A stretch of DNA of 64,000 nucleotides from Oscillospiraceae bacterium (GTDB lineage: Bacteria; Bacillota; Clostridia; UMGS1810): NCBI GenBank assembly GCA_015068825.1, contig SVJU01000006.1, positions 1 through 64,000 of the forward strand, given 5' to 3'. Below the pieces are notes generated by a model, which was not told the origin of the DNA, ran no database searches, and saw only the letters and a program-made list of their open reading frames with translations. This document shows positions 25,967 through 34,670 of this stretch, in pieces; position 1 is the stretch's first letter; the number at the start of each line of letters is the position of its first letter. The translations under genes and the position numbers were made by a program.

Positions 25967-27112
25967 TTGAAAACGATTGGCATTGTATGTGAATACAATC
26001 CGTTTCACAACGGGCATAAATTTCATATCGAAAATGCAAAAAAGCTTCTTTTAGCCGACAAAGTGGTTTGCGTTATGAGCGGAAGCTTTGTTCAGCGTGG
26101 AGAAATTGCAGTTTACGATAAATGGACAAGGGCAAAAATGGCCATTTTAAACGGAGCAGACCTTGTTTTAGAAATTCCTTCGTACTTTTGTATGCAATCG
26201 TCAAAAGAGTATGCTTACGGTGCAGTTTCGGTTTTAAATCTTTTGGGAAATGTAGATTATTTAAGCTTTGGAAGCGAAGAAGGCAATTTAGAAGTTTTAG
26301 AAAAAATTGCAAAAATAAAAAGGTCAAAAGAATATAATCTTTATCTTAAAGAATTTATAGAAAGCGGTTTAAGCTATTCTTTATCAAGCGAAAATGCTCT
26401 TAAAAAAATTCTTGATTATGATGATAAAAAACGCATTTTTTCTCCAAACAACCTTTTGGGAATTGAATATATAGAAGCTTTAAACAAAACAAAAAGCAAA
26501 ATAAAAGCGCATACAATAAAAAGGCACCTTACAGACCATTTGGAAAATGAAATAGAAAATAATTTCGCAACCGCATCAAAAATAAGAGAATTTATAAAAG
26601 AAGGCAAAGATTTTAAAAAATATGTGCCTTATGATGATATTTTTGATACTTTTGATGAACAAAATGCCGAAAGCTTTATCTTGGGTTTTTTTCGTCTTTT
26701 ATCGGATAAAAAAAGCATTTTAGGCGGTGAAGACGGGCTTTGTGAAAGGCTTATAAAATGCGCAAAGGAAAGCGCATCTTTAGATGAATTTTATAACCTT
26801 TCAACATCAAAAAGATACACTAAATCAAGAATAAAACGATGCGTCAAATGTGCTATTTTAGATGTGAAAAAAGCATCAAAGCTTGATTATATAAGGGTTT
26901 TGGCATTTAACGATAAGGGCAGAGAAATTTTAAAAGCATCACAAAATAAAGATTTAATCGTTACAAAAACAGCTGATTTTAACCCTTCAAAAAATTCAAT
27001 GTTCAAATACGATATTATGGCAACCGATTTTATGTATCTTTGCGCAAACGACAACAAAAAAAGAAAAAGCGGAATGGATTTTACCACCCCGCCTGTATAT
27101 ATTAAAAATTAG
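25967..27112 (+). CDS. tmcAL: tRNA(Met) cytidine acetate ligase
   Basis: Acetylates the wobble cytidine 34 of elongator tRNA-Met using acetate and ATP. The 381-residue protein has the nucleotidyltransferase motif CEYNPFHNGHKFH (8-20; HNGH is the HxGH of the fold), SGSFVQRGEIAVYDKWTRA (~38-56), and a substrate region FGSEEGN (~100). The C-terminal helical domain contains SPNNLLGIEYIEAL (~164). The start is TTG 25967 behind AAAGGTG; the following MKTIGIVCEYNP is the usual N-terminus. Its end overlaps the convergent Gfo/Idh gene by four bases, with no terminator between. Confidence 0.88.
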   Translation: MKTIGIVCEYNPFHNGHKFHIENAKKLLLADKVVCVMSGSFVQRGEIAVYDKWTRAKMAILNGADLVLEIPSYFCMQSSKEYAYGAVSVLNLLGNVDYLSFGSEEGNLEVLEKIAKIKRSKEYNLYLKEFIESGLSYSLSSENALKKILDYDDKKRIFSPNNLLGIEYIEALNKTKSKIKAHTIKRHLTDHLENEIENNFATASKIREFIKEGKDFKKYVPYDDIFDTFDEQNAESFILGFFRLLSDKKSILGGEDGLCERLIKCAKESASLDEFYNLSTSKRYTKSRIKRCVKCAILDVKKASKLDYIRVLAFNDKGREILKASQNKDLIVTKTADFNPSKNSMFKYDIMATDFMYLCANDNKKRKSGMDFTTPPVYIKN

Positions 27113-28242
27113 TCGCAATATACTTCTTTATTTTCTTTAGCCGATTTGTAGGCTAAATCCATAATATAGTTTATATACGCACCGTCACAAAACGACGGTG
27201 TTGTTTTTTTGCCTTCATAAACCGCATTTAAAAAATTATAAAGACAGTGAACATGCCCTCTTAGCCACCCTATTGAGCTTTTTGAACTTGGAAATGTACC
27301 CGCAGGTTTTTCAAATCTTTGCACACACTCAATTCTTTTAAAACCTCTCTCGCCGCCAAAAACATCTTCTTTTTGGGTGTTGTCAAAATAATAAAGATAA
27401 TTTGCATCCATAAGGTCAAACCTTAATGCACCCTTATCGCCGTAAATTTCAAAAGATAATTCATCATTTGTGCCTGTTGCAATTTTAGAAATTGTCATAT
27501 TTCCCCCAGCACCGCACATCATATCGCAAAGAACAAACGCCTCATCTTCGTTTGTTATATCAACCATCCTGCCGTTTTTATCAGGCCTTTTGTCGTACAA
27601 AACCTTTGTTTTACAGTAGATTGACTTATAATCGCCTATCAAAAATCTTATAATGTCAAAAACATGCGAGCCTAAATCAAGTATAACTCCGCCACCGCCT
27701 ATTTTTTCATCATTCTTCCATGTAATCGTCTTATCCTTATCCACCGAGCCTGAGTGCAAAAACTTTGCGCCAAAGGTTAAAATATTGCCTAATTTTCCTT
27801 CGTCAATCATTTTTTTGGCAAGCATTGTTGCAGGAAAAAATCTGTTCTGAAATGTCATTTGAGTTATACTCTCGTAATTTTTTTCAATATCCGCAATTTC
27901 TTTTGCATCATTATAGTTTATTGCAAGCGGTTTGTCGCAGTAAATGTGCTTTTTCTTTTTCATAGCCTCCAAAACCGCATCTTTGTGAAACGCATTTGGT
28001 GTGCATATATCAACCACATCAATTTCATCATCATTTATAATGTCCATAAAATTGTCGGTGTAATTTTCGTATCCGTACATTTCGCAAGCATTTTTTGCAT
28101 TTTCAATATGCGATGCACAAATTGTTTTTAAATTTATTTTAAAAGGCAAATTGTCATAATAAAGAGGTATTGTTTTATACCCGAAGGTGTGGGTTTTTCC
28201 CATAAAACCACAGCCTATTACACCAATGTTAATAGTTTTCAT
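27109..28242 (-). CDS. Gfo/Idh/MocA family oxidoreductase
   Basis: A 377-residue NAD(P)-dependent sugar or inositol dehydrogenase-like enzyme. The Rossmann fold has GVIGCGFMGKTHTFGY (~8-23), the catalytic lysine is in HIYCDKPLAINYNDAKEI (DKP replaces the usual EKP), and a C-terminal beta-sheet domain holds the conserved GGGGVILDLGSHVFDIIRFL histidine helix (~184-203). Cytoplasmic. The start is ATG 28242 behind GAGGTG. It stands alone between convergent tmcAL and the repeat region. The substrate is unknown; a role in oligosaccharide or uronate metabolism is plausible in a glycan-using organism. Confidence 0.9.
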   Translation of the reverse strand: MKTINIGVIGCGFMGKTHTFGYKTIPLYYDNLPFKINLKTICASHIENAKNACEMYGYENYTDNFMDIINDDEIDVVDICTPNAFHKDAVLEAMKKKKHIYCDKPLAINYNDAKEIADIEKNYESITQMTFQNRFFPATMLAKKMIDEGKLGNILTFGAKFLHSGSVDKDKTITWKNDEKIGGGGVILDLGSHVFDIIRFLIGDYKSIYCKTKVLYDKRPDKNGRMVDITNEDEAFVLCDMMCGAGGNMTISKIATGTNDELSFEIYGDKGALRFDLMDANYLYYFDNTQKEDVFGGERGFKRIECVQRFEKPAGTFPSSKSSIGWLRGHVHCLYNFLNAVYEGKKTTPSFCDGAYINYIMDLAYKSAKENKEVYCD

Positions 28243-28319
28243 TTTTAATCACCTCTAAAAAATTTATATATAAATTATATATCAATTTTTACAGTTTGTC
28301 TACACCTTTAGCCTATATG

Positions 28320-28440
28320 TTGAAATATATGTTTTATTGTGATAAAATTAAGCTTAAGTGTGGCTGTAACTTCATCCACAACTTGACATGAACCACTGCT
28401 AATAAAGACTGGCATCTAAATTATACAGTCTTTATAAAGT
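28320..28440 (+). ncRNA. Candidate small RNA (promoter plus hairpin, no reading frame)
   Basis: TTGAAA (28320-28325), 17-base spacer and TAAAAT (28343-28348) form a good promoter on the plus strand. About 50 bases later a perfect 10-base inverted repeat, ATAAAGACTG (28402-28411) with CAGTCTTTAT (28426-28435), forms a hairpin. There is no strong T-run after it and no open frame of note, so this is only a candidate short transcript. The rest of the stretch 28243-28450 shows nothing else. Confidence 0.25.
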
Positions 28441-28450
28441 TTGATATGTA

Positions 28451-28931
28451 AGGGACAAAAAAGCCTTCCCCTTGAGGGGAAGGTGGGTTGCGAAGCAACT
28501 CGGATGAGGTGGAAATGAATAAAACAAACAATTCAAAATTAACCGGCAATGCAAGAGCATTAAGAATGAATATGACAAAAGAAGAAAGACATCTTTGGTA
28601 TGATTTCTTGAAAACTTTACCTGTGACTGTCAACAGACAAAAGGTAATTGGTAAGTGTATTGTTGACTTTTATATTGCTTCTTCAAAACTTGTTATTGAA
28701 CTTGATGGTTCTCAACACTATGAAGATAATGGTATAGAAAATGATACAAAAAGAGATGAATTTCTAAATAATTTAGGAATTTAAGTATTAAGATATTCCA
28801 ATTTGGATGTTAATCAAAGATTTGAAAGTGTATGTCAAGATATACTGAATCATATTAACACCTCATCAGTCACTTCGTGACAGCTTCCCCTCAAGGGGAA
28901 GCCTTTGAAAAAACATAATTTTTTTGTCCCT
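28451..28931. mobile_element. Repeat-armed element carrying a DUF559 gene
   Basis: Terminal inverted repeats AGGGACAAAAAA (28451-28462) and TTTTTTGTCCCT (28920-28931) enclose two inward-facing copies of one structured arm. Each arm has a palindrome CTTCCCCTTGAGGGGAAG and a short stem capped by a TTCG or GAAG turn (GTTGCGAAGCAAC on the left, TCACTTCGTGA on the right), and ends in GATGAGGTG. Between the arms lies a single small gene. The left arm supplies the gene's ribosome site (GAGG at 28506-28509), and the right arm supplies the ancestral stop codon (TGA 28878-28880). This looks like a small transposable or MITE-like unit with cargo. Confidence 0.6.
28515..28880 (+). pseudogene. DUF559 (PD-(D/E)XK-like) protein with one nonsense codon
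   Basis: From ATG 28515 a 121-codon frame encodes a DUF559 protein, related to very-short-patch-repair-type endonucleases. It begins with family features NARALRMNMTKEERHLWYDFL. The nuclease core has IVDFYIASSKLVIELDGSQHY, with the catalytic Asp and the E-x-D pair. Codon 90 is TAA (28782-28784), after NNLGI; the sequence then continues in frame with VLRYSNLDVNQRFESV to the TGA at 28878. One base change (Lys or Gln to stop) therefore truncated a previously whole gene, and the remaining 89 residues keep the core. The host-encoded function of DUF559 proteins is not established. Confidence 0.7.
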
Positions 28932-28978
28932 AGCTTGACAAAATCATATGAGAAATGTCGGAAAAAGTCGAAACAAAA

Positions 28979-29001
28979 GCCTCCCTTTGCACAAGGGAGC
29001 C
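28979..29001. repeat. Isolated palindrome of the same repeat class
   Basis: GCCTCCCTTTGCACAAGGGAGCC is an imperfect palindrome like the core of the arms at 28463-28490 and of the repeat at 45605-45625. It lies between the DUF559 element and the sigma-factor gene and looks like a remnant half-copy. Confidence 0.5.
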
Positions 29002-29048
29002 TATGGCATTTATGGGAGTCTTTAAAATATTTCAAGGAGGTGAAGCCA

Positions 29049-29603
29049 ATGGATGAAAAAAGTATTATAGAGCGCATAAAAGGCGGCGACAAAGAAGCAT
29101 ATGCACTTATTGTAGAAAAATATAAAAATCAGATTTTTAATATTTGCTATCATTACTTACAAAATCATCACGATGCCAACGATGCCGCTCAGGAAACCTT
29201 TATAAAAGCATACAAATCCATAAACGGCTTCAATTTTAAATCCTCTTTTGCAACCTACCTTGTAAGAATTGCAATAAACACCTCAAAAGATTATTATAAG
29301 AAACACAAAAACCAGCAAAACAACATTGATATTGATGATGAAAACACACCCGAAATAAAGGACGACAAAAACACTCCCGAAGATAATTTTGAGCAAAAAG
29401 AAAGGCAAAAAATGGTGCGTGACGCCATTTCAAAGCTTAATAAAAAACATCGTGAAATGATAATTCTTCGTGATTTAAACGGATATTCATATCAGGAAAT
29501 TGCAAACGCACTAAACATTTCGGAGGGTACGGTAAAATCAAGAATAAACCGTGCAAGAGAAGCTTTAAAAGAAATTATTTTAAAAAACGGAACTTTTTTG
29601 TAA
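29049..29603 (+). CDS. ECF-type sigma-70 family sigma factor
   Basis: A 184-residue alternative sigma factor with only regions 2 and 4. Region 2 (~10-80) has FNICYHYLQNHHDANDAAQETFIKAY, and region 4 (~125-180) has the helix-turn-helix LRDLNGYSYQEIANALNISEGTVKSRINRARE. An acidic linker separates them. The start is ATG 29049 after AAGGAGG; the frame is open upstream, but that sequence encodes the end of the repeat region. The next gene, after 44 bases, is a membrane anti-sigma factor, the standard partner. The signal that releases it is unknown; such pairs usually respond to cell-envelope stress. Confidence 0.9.
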   Translation: MDEKSIIERIKGGDKEAYALIVEKYKNQIFNICYHYLQNHHDANDAAQETFIKAYKSINGFNFKSSFATYLVRIAINTSKDYYKKHKNQQNNIDIDDENTPEIKDDKNTPEDNFEQKERQKMVRDAISKLNKKHREMIILRDLNGYSYQEIANALNISEGTVKSRINRAREALKEIILKNGTFL

Positions 29604-29647
29604 GCTTAATCGTCTAATAAATTAAGAAAGGAGGGTGCTTTGATAAA

Positions 29648-30592
29648 ATGAAAGAATGCAAACACTTCAAAAAAAATATATCAGCCTATGTTGACAATAT
29701 GCTTACCAATACACAAAAACAAAAATTTGAAGCTCATTTAAAGGCTTGCTCATCTTGCCAAAAAGAAGTTGATAAGCTAAAAAGCATAATAGAATTTTCA
29801 TCGTCATTAAGTGTAAAAGCGCCCGATGTCTTTACAAAAAATGTGATGGAAAAAATCGAAAATTTACATAGTGAAAAACCAAAAATTTTGCCTTATGCAC
29901 GATATGCCTCGGCACTTGTAGCTATTTTTTTGGCAGTTGTGGTTTTAAAAACGCCTGTTATGGATTATTTTGAAAAAAATTATGTGGACACACCCAAAAT
30001 TCAAACTACGCAGAATACTATTCAAAGCACAGTAAAAGAAGTTGAAACAACACAAGAAGAAAAAGAAGAAGTAAAAGCATTTGATAAAAATACCGATTTG
30101 GCAAAAGCTATTCAACCAAAACAAGGTATATCTGATACACAAAATGTTAAAGAAGATAAAATTGAATCAGTCCCTTCTGATGCTACCGAAAGTGCGCCCT
30201 TAAATGAAGATAATCAGCAAACTTTTGAATTTGAAGCGGTGCAAATTGCCGAACCAACAAAATACAAAATGAAATCAATTGGCGAAGTTAATACAGCAAT
30301 AATAATAGAAGAAACTACAGAAAATGAAAATGATGGCATCAGCATGGCATCTTCAAAGCCTTATAATGTTACTTTAAACATAGAAACAACCCTTTCTGCC
30401 AAAGAAACTCTCGATATAATAAACTCAACCCTTAAAACAGATTATACCGAAAACGAAGGCAAAATAGAAATTTTGCTGTCTTTTGATGATTATACTCTTC
30501 TTTACGAAACCTTAAAGGATAATACCTCTTTTTCGGGATTTGAAAATGTTAATTTTGGAGAAGATGTAAATATTGTAATTTTATCAAAATAA
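29648..30592 (+). CDS. Membrane anti-sigma factor with zinc-finger domain
   Basis: A 314-residue regulator that would hold the ECF sigma factor at the membrane. The N-terminal zf-HC2 domain has the H-x3-C-x2-C motif in FEAHLKACSSCQ (~29-40) and an upstream Cys near residue 4. One transmembrane helix follows (YASALVAIFLAVVVL, ~82-96). The outer region has a Gln/Thr/Glu-rich linker (~110-200) and a small folded C-terminal domain (~235-314) that may sense the signal. It follows the sigma factor by 44 bases in one operon. A promoter for the pair was not clearly seen. Confidence 0.88.
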   Translation: MKECKHFKKNISAYVDNMLTNTQKQKFEAHLKACSSCQKEVDKLKSIIEFSSSLSVKAPDVFTKNVMEKIENLHSEKPKILPYARYASALVAIFLAVVVLKTPVMDYFEKNYVDTPKIQTTQNTIQSTVKEVETTQEEKEEVKAFDKNTDLAKAIQPKQGISDTQNVKEDKIESVPSDATESAPLNEDNQQTFEFEAVQIAEPTKYKMKSIGEVNTAIIIEETTENENDGISMASSKPYNVTLNIETTLSAKETLDIINSTLKTDYTENEGKIEILLSFDDYTLLYETLKDNTSFSGFENVNFGEDVNIVILSK

Positions 30593-30655
30593 TTCTTTTA
30601 ATTTTTAAAAACTTATGGTAGAATATATTTTGTAAATTACTTTAAGGAGAAAATT

Positions 30656-31501
30656 ATGAGTGCAAAAAAATTGCTTTTAGCTTTAAATAAAATGTTTAAA
30701 TGCCCTACTCATCCATTTAACCTTCAGAATGAGGGCAAAATGACCTATGCCGAGTGGCAGTATTTAAAGGGCAGCGACACAATAAAATTTTATACTAAAG
30801 TTAAAACCGAAGAAGATATGTTTAAGGATAAAACCGTTCTTGATATTGGCTGCGGTGCTGCAGGAAAATCGCTTTATTATGCATCAAAAGGCGCAAAAAA
30901 GGTTTACGGTGTAGATGTTGTTGCTCACTATAAAGAAGAATCAGAAAAATTAGCCGAGCAAAAAGGTCTTAGCGACAAATTTGAATTTCATCTTTGTGAT
31001 GCGGCAAACCTTTGTTTTGAAGATAAAATGTTTGATACAATCATTATGAACGACAGTATGGAGCATGTTGCAGAGCCTGAAAAAGTTTTAAAAGAATGTT
31101 ATCGGGTTTTAAAGGATGATGGAAAATTGTTTGTAAACTTTTGCCCATACTATCATCCTTACGGCGCGCATTTAAGTGATGTAATAGGCTTTCCGTGGGT
31201 GCATATGTTCTTTAAAGAGCAAACAATGATTGATGCATATAAAGACTTGATTTCTGATATGCCCGATAAGGATATGCGAATAAAATTCAGATTTTCAAAG
31301 GACGAGAACGGAAAAGAAACCATTTCATACATCAACAAAATGACAATAAAACGCTTTAACAAAGTTTTAAAAACATCACCCTTTAAAACAATCGAATACA
31401 AAAAAGAAGTAGCACTTAGAAATGTATTTTCTTGTTTTGCAAAAATCCCCGTTTTAAAAGAGATGTTTGTTAAAATGGTGGTTGTTATTTTATCCAAATA
31501 A
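30656..31501 (+). CDS. Class I SAM-dependent methyltransferase
   Basis: A 281-residue methyltransferase with the Rossmann-type S-adenosylmethionine site: motif I VLDIGCGAAGKSLYYA (~60-75), acidic end of strand 2 in VYGVDVV (~84-90), FEFHLCDAANLCFED (~107) and the motif-IV-like MFDTIIMNDSMEHV (~122-135). This resembles methyltransferase family 11/UbiE-type enzymes. The C-terminal 120 residues are an extra region of unknown role with PHGA-type segments (YHPYGAHLSDVIGFPWVHMFF) as found in sugar or lipid methyltransferases. AAGGAG precedes ATG 30656. The substrate is unknown. Confidence 0.85.
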   Translation: MSAKKLLLALNKMFKCPTHPFNLQNEGKMTYAEWQYLKGSDTIKFYTKVKTEEDMFKDKTVLDIGCGAAGKSLYYASKGAKKVYGVDVVAHYKEESEKLAEQKGLSDKFEFHLCDAANLCFEDKMFDTIIMNDSMEHVAEPEKVLKECYRVLKDDGKLFVNFCPYYHPYGAHLSDVIGFPWVHMFFKEQTMIDAYKDLISDMPDKDMRIKFRFSKDENGKETISYINKMTIKRFNKVLKTSPFKTIEYKKEVALRNVFSCFAKIPVLKEMFVKMVVVILSK

Positions 31502-31510
31502 ATACCAAAT

Positions 31511-31548
31511 TGCTCTCATTATTAAAAATGAGGGCGATTTTTTTAATA
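31511..31548 (+). terminator. Intrinsic terminator after the methyltransferase gene
   Basis: GCTCTCATT pairs with AATGAGGGC around an A/T loop and is followed by seven T. Confidence 0.75.
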
Positions 31549-31581
31549 CAATAAAGATTTTTTCAAAAAATAGTGGAAATT

Positions 31582-31610
31582 TTGGTAAAAATGTGTTATG
31601 ATTATATGAT
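31582..31610 (+). promoter_or_regulatory. Probable promoter of comM and downstream genes
   Basis: TTGGTA (31582-31587), 17-base spacer, TATGAT (31605-31610), 45 bases before the comM start. It drives a plausible run of same-strand genes from comM to recR. Confidence 0.45.
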
Positions 31611-31654
31611 GTATAATGTTTTTGTGTTAATTTTTGTGTAATCGGGGTGAAAAA

Positions 31655-33193
31655 ATGATTTCAAAGGTTAATAGCTGTGCTCTTATGGGCATTAACGGAT
31701 ACATTGTTGAAGTTGAATCCAACCTTTCAAATTCAATACCGTCAATGGACATTGTAGGCCTTCCCGATGCGGCTGTCAAAGAGTCAAAAGAAAGAGTTAA
31801 AGCCGCTATCAAAAACAGCGATTTTTCCTATCCTCAAAAGAAAATCATTGTTAACCTTGCCCCTGCCCATACAAAAAAAGAAGGTGCATATTTTGACCTT
31901 CCTATAACAATAGCAATACTTGCAGCATCCAATCAGATACAGTTAGATAACATTAACGATTTTATGTTTTTGGGCGAACTTTCGCTCGATGGTGCTATAA
32001 GGAGTGTAAACGGCATACTTCCAATGGTAATTGCCGCAAAAGAAAACGGAATAAAAAATGTTGTTGTTCCGTATGATAATGCTTGTGAAGCCGCAGTTGT
32101 AAAAGATATTAATGTTTTTGGTGCAAAAACATTAACCGAAGCGGTAGAGCATTTAACAAAAGAAAATTTAATACAAAAAACCTTTATAGATATAGATGAA
32201 TTTTTTGACCAGACAAATGCCTACACGGACGATTTTTGTGATGTAAAAGGTCAGGTAGCGGCAAAAAGAGCTATTGAGGTTGCAGCAGCAGGCGGGCATA
32301 ACATTCTTATGATTGGCTCTCCCGGCTCTGGAAAAACAATGCTTGCAAAACGCATTCCTTCAATACTTCCTAACATCTCTTTTTCAGAAGCTTTAGAAGT
32401 TACCAAAATTTATTCCATCGCAGGAAAACTTCCTTCGGACACTCCGCTCATAAAAACAAGACCTTTCAGAAATCCGCATCATACACTTTCTCCGCAGGCA
32501 ATATGTGGTGGTGGTGCAAATCCAAAACCCGGCGAAATAAGTTTAGCTCACAGAGGCGTTTTATTTCTTGACGAATTTCCTGAATTTAGAAAAGACACAA
32601 TCGACGCACTTCGTCAGCCGCTTGAAGATGGCTCTTTTACTATTGGCAGGGTTGCAGCAAGCTACACATTTCCAAGTGAGGTTATGCTTGTTGCAAGTAT
32701 GAACCCCTGCAAATGCGGTTATTATGGAGATAACACAAGAAATTGCACCTGCACACCAAATCAGATTCAAAAGTATCTGGGCAAAATTTCGGGACCTATG
32801 CTTGATAGATTTGATATTCACATAGAAGTTCCCACCGTTAAATACGATGAGCTTGAAAGTACCAAAAAAGCAGAAAGCAGTGAAAAAATAAGACAAAGGG
32901 TAAATATGGCCCGAAAAATTCAGCTTGAAAGATACAAAGATAAAAACATATTTTCAAATTCACAGCTATCACAAAGCGATTTAGAAATTTATTGTAAATT
33001 AGATGATAAAAGCAAAGTCCTTTTGAGAAATGTGTTTGAAAAGTTAGGTCTTTCTGCAAGAGCACATTCAAGAATTATAAAGGTTGCAAGAACCATTGCA
33101 GATTTAGCGCAAAGCGAAAACATTTCAGCTTCGCACATTGCCGAAGCAATAGGATACAGAAGTCTTGATAAAAAATTTTGGTTTACAAACTAA
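31655..33193 (+). CDS. comM: YifB/ComM-type Mg-chelatase-like AAA ATPase
   Basis: A 512-residue AAA+ protein. The N-terminal Lon-protease-like domain starts MISKVNSCALMGINGYIVEVE and contains VNLAPAHTKKEGAYFDLPI. Walker A is in MIGSPGSGKTMLAKR (~222-236) and Walker B in GVLFLDEFPEF (~295). Mg-chelatase-type features follow (NPHHTLSPQAICGGGANPKPGEISLAHRG). A cysteine cluster CKCGYYGDNTRNCTC (~343) is a family trait. In other bacteria ComM drives branch migration during recombination. The start is ATG 31655 behind GGGGTG; the frame is open from 31634, without a better site. Confidence 0.9.
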   Translation: MISKVNSCALMGINGYIVEVESNLSNSIPSMDIVGLPDAAVKESKERVKAAIKNSDFSYPQKKIIVNLAPAHTKKEGAYFDLPITIAILAASNQIQLDNINDFMFLGELSLDGAIRSVNGILPMVIAAKENGIKNVVVPYDNACEAAVVKDINVFGAKTLTEAVEHLTKENLIQKTFIDIDEFFDQTNAYTDDFCDVKGQVAAKRAIEVAAAGGHNILMIGSPGSGKTMLAKRIPSILPNISFSEALEVTKIYSIAGKLPSDTPLIKTRPFRNPHHTLSPQAICGGGANPKPGEISLAHRGVLFLDEFPEFRKDTIDALRQPLEDGSFTIGRVAASYTFPSEVMLVASMNPCKCGYYGDNTRNCTCTPNQIQKYLGKISGPMLDRFDIHIEVPTVKYDELESTKKAESSEKIRQRVNMARKIQLERYKDKNIFSNSQLSQSDLEIYCKLDDKSKVLLRNVFEKLGLSARAHSRIIKVARTIADLAQSENISASHIAEAIGYRSLDKKFWFTN

Positions 33194-33205
33194 CGGAGGA
33201 AAGTT

Positions 33206-34600
33206 ATGAAAAGTATTGAAATTAAAAAAATATTCAGACAAACAGACGATTTTGCCGAAAAAACCATTACGGTTGCAGGCTGGATTAAAAGCGTAAGAGC
33301 ATCTAATGTATTTGGCTTTATTGAGCTTAACGATGGTACATTCTTTAAAAACTTACAGGTTGTTTTTGAAAAAGAAATCCTTTCAAACTTTGACGAAATT
33401 GCAAAGCTTAACATCGGCTCAAGTATTTATGTAACTGGTAAGCTTGTTTTAACTCCCGATGCAAAACAGCCTTTTGAATTAAAAGCAGAAAAAATTGAAA
33501 TCGAAGGCTATTCAACACCTGATTTTCCATTGCAGAAAAAGCGTCATTCGTTAGAATATTTAAGAACAATTGCACATCTTAGACCTCGTACAAACACATT
33601 TTCTGCTGTTTTAAGAGTTCGCTCGCTAACAGCTTATGCAATTCATAAATTTTTCCAGGACAGAGGATTTGTGTATGTTCATACACCAATTATAACATCA
33701 TCTGACGCAGAAGGCGCAGGCGAAATGTTCAGAATTACAACACTTGATATGGATAATCCTCCACGCACCGAGGACGGAAAAATAGATTATTCAAAAGACT
33801 TCTTTGGCAAAAGCACAAACCTTACCGTTTCAGGTCAGCTTGAAGCAGAAACACATGCAATGGCATTCAGAAATATTTATACATTCGGTCCAACCTTCAG
33901 AGCAGAAAATTCAAACACAGCGCGTCATGCAGCAGAATTCTGGATGATTGAGCCTGAAATTGCATTTGCCGACCTTAAAGACGATATGGAACTTGCCGAA
34001 GATATGATTAAATACATCATAAACTACTGTCTTGAAAATGCTCCTGAAGAAATGGAATTTTTCAATAATTTCATTGACAAGGGACTGCTTGAAAGACTAA
34101 ATAATATTGTATCAAATGATTTTGCGCATGTTACCTATACCGAAGCAGTAGAAATCCTTCAAAACAGCGGCAAAAAGTTTGATTATCCTGTTAAATGGGG
34201 CATTGACTTACAGACCGAGCACGAAAGATACATCACCGAAGAAGTGTTCAAAAAACCTGTTTTTGTTACCGATTATCCAAAGGATATCAAAGCATTCTAT
34301 ATGAAACAGAACGACGATGGCAAAACTGTTGCTGCTATGGACCTTCTTGTTCCCGGAGTTGGCGAAATTATTGGCGGAAGCCAGAGAGAAGAAAACTACG
34401 ACAAGCTTGTTAACAGAATGAACGAGCTTGGAATGGATACAAAAGATTATGAATGGTATCTTGATTTAAGAAAATACGGTGGCACAAATCACGCAGGCTT
34501 TGGTCTTGGATTTGAAAGAGCAATTATGTATATAACAGGTATTTCAAACATAAGAGATGCAATTTCTTTCCCGAGAACCGTTAAAAACGCAGAATTTTAA
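33206..34600 (+). CDS. asnS: Asparagine--tRNA ligase
   Basis: A class IIb aminoacyl-tRNA synthetase of 464 residues that charges tRNA-Asn. The N-terminal OB fold (~15-115) binds the anticodon. The catalytic domain has motif 2 [26 protein letters not shown] (~225-250), an aspartate/asparagine-discriminating region [11 protein letters not shown], and motif 3 [21 protein letters not shown] (~429-449). AGGAAAG precedes ATG 33206, 12 bases after comM. The terminator at 34614-34647 follows. The family is well defined and distinguished from AspRS by the N-terminal signature and the NTARHAAEF motif. Confidence 0.95.
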   Translation: MKSIEIKKIFRQTDDFAEKTITVAGWIKSVRASNVFGFIELNDGTFFKNLQVVFEKEILSNFDEIAKLNIGSSIYVTGKLVLTPDAKQPFELKAEKIEIEGYSTPDFPLQKKRHSLEYLRTIAHLRPRTNTFSAVLRVRSLTAYAIHKFFQDRGFVYVHTPIITSSDAEGAGEMFRITTLDMDNPPRTEDGKIDYSKDFFGKSTNLTVSGQLEAETHAMAFRNIYTFGPTFRAENSNTARHAAEFWMIEPEIAFADLKDDMELAEDMIKYIINYCLENAPEEMEFFNNFIDKGLLERLNNIVSNDFAHVTYTEAVEILQNSGKKFDYPVKWGIDLQTEHERYITEEVFKKPVFVTDYPKDIKAFYMKQNDDGKTVAAMDLLVPGVGEIIGGSQREENYDKLVNRMNELGMDTKDYEWYLDLRKYGGTNHAGFGLGFERAIMYITGISNIRDAISFPRTVKNAEF

Positions 34601-34613
34601 TAACAACATATTT

Positions 34614-34650
34614 ATGCGGATTAAATTAATATATTTAATCCGCATTTTGT
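34614..34650 (+). terminator. Intrinsic terminator after asnS
   Basis: A near-perfect 13-base inverted repeat, TGCGGATTAAAT with ATTTAATCCGCA, is followed by TTTTG. The short T-run suggests incomplete termination. Confidence 0.65.
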
Positions 34651-34670
34651 GAAAGGAATGATTTTTTGTT

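Noticed and set aside
28451-29001. CRISPR array from repeated palindromes
   Set aside because: Arms are inverted, not direct, repeats; there are no equal spacers and no cas genes in the window.
28905-29048. N-terminal extension of the ECF sigma factor
   Set aside because: The sequence is repeat-derived and unlike sigma region 2; AAGGAGG precedes ATG 29049.
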